Source: Linepithema humile (Eukaryota > Arthropoda > Insecta > Hymenoptera > Formicidae). Taken from it: a stretch of DNA of 64,000 nt. The notes beneath the pieces were generated by a model. The model had not been told where the DNA came from. It saw only the letters and a program-made list of their open reading frames with translations, and ran no database searches. Every line of letters starts with the position of its first letter. Position 1 is the stretch's first letter. Positions 62,541 through 64,000 of this stretch are shown here, piece by piece. The DNA lies in assembly GCF_040581485.1 (NCBI RefSeq), contig NC_090132.1:10799001-10863000 (forward strand), in the 5' to 3' direction. The position numbers were made by a program, and so were the translations under genes.

Positions 62541-62722
62541 TTTAGAAAACCGGCTCATCTCATAACCTCTAAGTGCTTCTGAAATAGTGCCATCAATAAC
62601 TTCGCCATCTTCTTGCAATTTGTAAATAAGCGATTGCAAATTTATTATCTCTCGTTAAAAAAGTGATATTTTTGGATAGGTGTTTTCAGCTACAAGTGTT
62701 TTCCAGCTACATATTAATAAAG

Positions 62723-63543
62723 ATGACATCAGCATTGGAATCAATGGTAGTTGACGAAAAACAGCTTCCCGAAAAGCCGGTGGACAGAGAGAAAGTACAT
62801 AAGCATAACAAACAATAAGAAATGTTTTCTAGAAAGTTCTCATACATTCAAATAGCTTTTATTAGTTATAATTATGTATAAATAACGATGATGGTGTATC
62901 TGTTTGTATTTTAGACATGTCCGCTTTTACTGCGAGTATTCTGTAACACTGGTCGTCATCATAATATAATGGAATACAGCAGAGGAAATGTTCCTTCAAA
63001 CGAACTGCAAATATATACATGGTAATATTAATTTATTTAATATAGAAGAAAATATGAGTTGTAATATCATGATTATTATTAATTTGATGTTAACGATTAT
63101 TACTTTGAGATATTATCTCTAATGTTATAATTATTTCTCTATGAAGGATGGATGCTACTTTGCGAGAAATTACAGGCTTAGTTAAAGAAGTAAACCCAGA
63201 TGCTCGCAGCAAAGGAACATATTTTGATTTTTCACTAGTGACTCCTGAATTACGTAACTCTGGTTATCGTATGCGTGAGATTGGTGTTACCTGTTCTGGT
63301 CAGAAAGGTGCAGATGATAATAAAACACTTGCCCAAGCAAGGTAAATAAAAAATTTCATGTCAAAAAAGATGTCTTTTTATATATTATAAACATTTATAT
63401 ATATATATATAACTACAAATATATGCATATATTTTTTGTACAATTATAGATTTACAATAGGAGATTATTTGGATATATCAATAACACCTCCAAACAGAAT
63501 GATGCAACCAGCAATAAGACGTGGTGGTTTACGTCAATATTAA
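62723..63543 (+). CDS. Sap18: SAP18, Sin3-associated polypeptide 18
   Basis: Four exons: 62723-62794, 62915-63021, 63147-63341 and 63450-63543; 155 residues, close to the 153 of the human protein. Starts MTSALESMVVDEKQLPEKP. Diagnostic motifs: DREKTCPLLLRVF across exons 1-2, SRGNVPSNELQIYTW, MDATLREIT, KGTYFDFSLVTPE, and GDYLDISITPPNRM-like end sequence in exon 4. SAP18 is a ubiquitin-like-fold subunit shared by the Sin3-HDAC co-repressor and the ASAP/PSAP splicing complexes in the nucleus. All junctions are GT-AG in matching phases. Likely polyadenylation signal AATAAA at 63719-63724. Confidence 0.96.
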
Positions 63544-64000
63544 TATATTAATTCCTAAGTATATATTACGATAAAAACATGTTCATTATAAGTAACATAG
63601 ATGACACTTCCATAAAGTTTCTAAATTTTTATTTTAGTAAATAATTAAAATAAAAAACTGTTTTTTATTTTTTTAAATTTTGCTACATTAAATATTAACT
63701 TTTGCTTATGTACCAAGTAATAAAGACCTTTAAATATTCAATTATATTCTGTCTTAAAACATTTTAGAAGGATTAAAACGTTCTACGTATTAAATAAATT
63801 ATAATTTAAGGTTTTAACCATAATTTCTAGTAGCTGATAAAATACGTTAAATTTTATATCTGCATTTTATATTAAATTACTGCGATTATAGTTTTATTAT
63901 ACATTGTATTTTCCGTCTTGTTATTGGTAATTAATTTTTGAATACTTGAAGTCAATTGAAATTATCTTTATATGTTTAACAAATTATTATTTTTCGCCAG
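63544..64000 (+). other. SAP18 3' flank
   Basis: AT-rich 3' untranslated region and beyond; AATAAA-type signals at about 63645 and 63719. Nothing else seen. Confidence 0.5.

Overview
The window is insect nuclear DNA, most likely from a hymenopteran and probably an ant. I infer this from intron-containing animal genes for DSTYK, SAP18 and a COMMD7-like protein, from AT-rich spacers, and from typical insect BEL/Pao, Ty3/gypsy, hAT, PIF/Harbinger and Tc1/mariner elements. No searches were run; every family name comes from motifs and termini read directly.

Positions 1-25650 hold a nest of LTR retrotransposons. A decayed gypsy-like element 'A' (minus strand) is split into three pieces (1-449, 7012-7669, 24965-25649). 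A nearly intact BEL/Pao element 'BEL-1' (450-7006, TSD GTTAT) sits in its protease. A second gypsy-type element 'C' (7670-24960, 547-bp LTRs, TSD GTAT) sits in its gag. C is itself split by 'D' (8528-20899, TSD CAAG) and by a perfect 326-bp palindrome (22013-22338, TSD AAACTAAC). D is the most striking item. It is an apparently intact gag-pol-env element with LTRs of 2440 and 2259 bp. Each LTR carries a tandem array of consensus heat-shock elements, a TATA box with initiator, and two open reading frames of 117 and 111 codons.

Positions 26-37 kb hold a dead IS630/Tc1-mariner-like transposase, a decayed BEL/Pao element 'BEL-2' (28582-36117, TSD GAGGA) with a TIR insertion inside it, and a 595-bp hAT MITE. 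From 37.76 to 48.84 kb a 19-bp inverted terminal repeat flanked by TA brackets a composite: an AT-rich inverted repeat, a 1.35-kb TIR element, a hairpin minisatellite, a 5963-bp hAT transposon in that satellite (itself holding a palindromic MITE, a 1363-bp solo LTR and a Harbinger MITE that contains another MITE), and a second large inverted repeat.

Positions 49-53 kb hold a decayed transposon protein gene, a relic LTR, two copies of a 149-bp Harbinger MITE in opposite orientation, two palindromic MITEs and a Tc1/mariner MITE. Host genes follow: the last two coding exons of a COMMD7-like gene (+, 52910-53730), DSTYK (-, 55883-59292, three coding exons, 975 codons) and SAP18 (+, 62723-63543, four exons, 155 codons). 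The COMMD7-like gene and DSTYK are convergent. DSTYK and SAP18 point away from each other across about 3.4 kb holding one MITE. Insertion order can be read from the nesting: A is oldest, then C and BEL-1; D and the palindrome inserted later into C.
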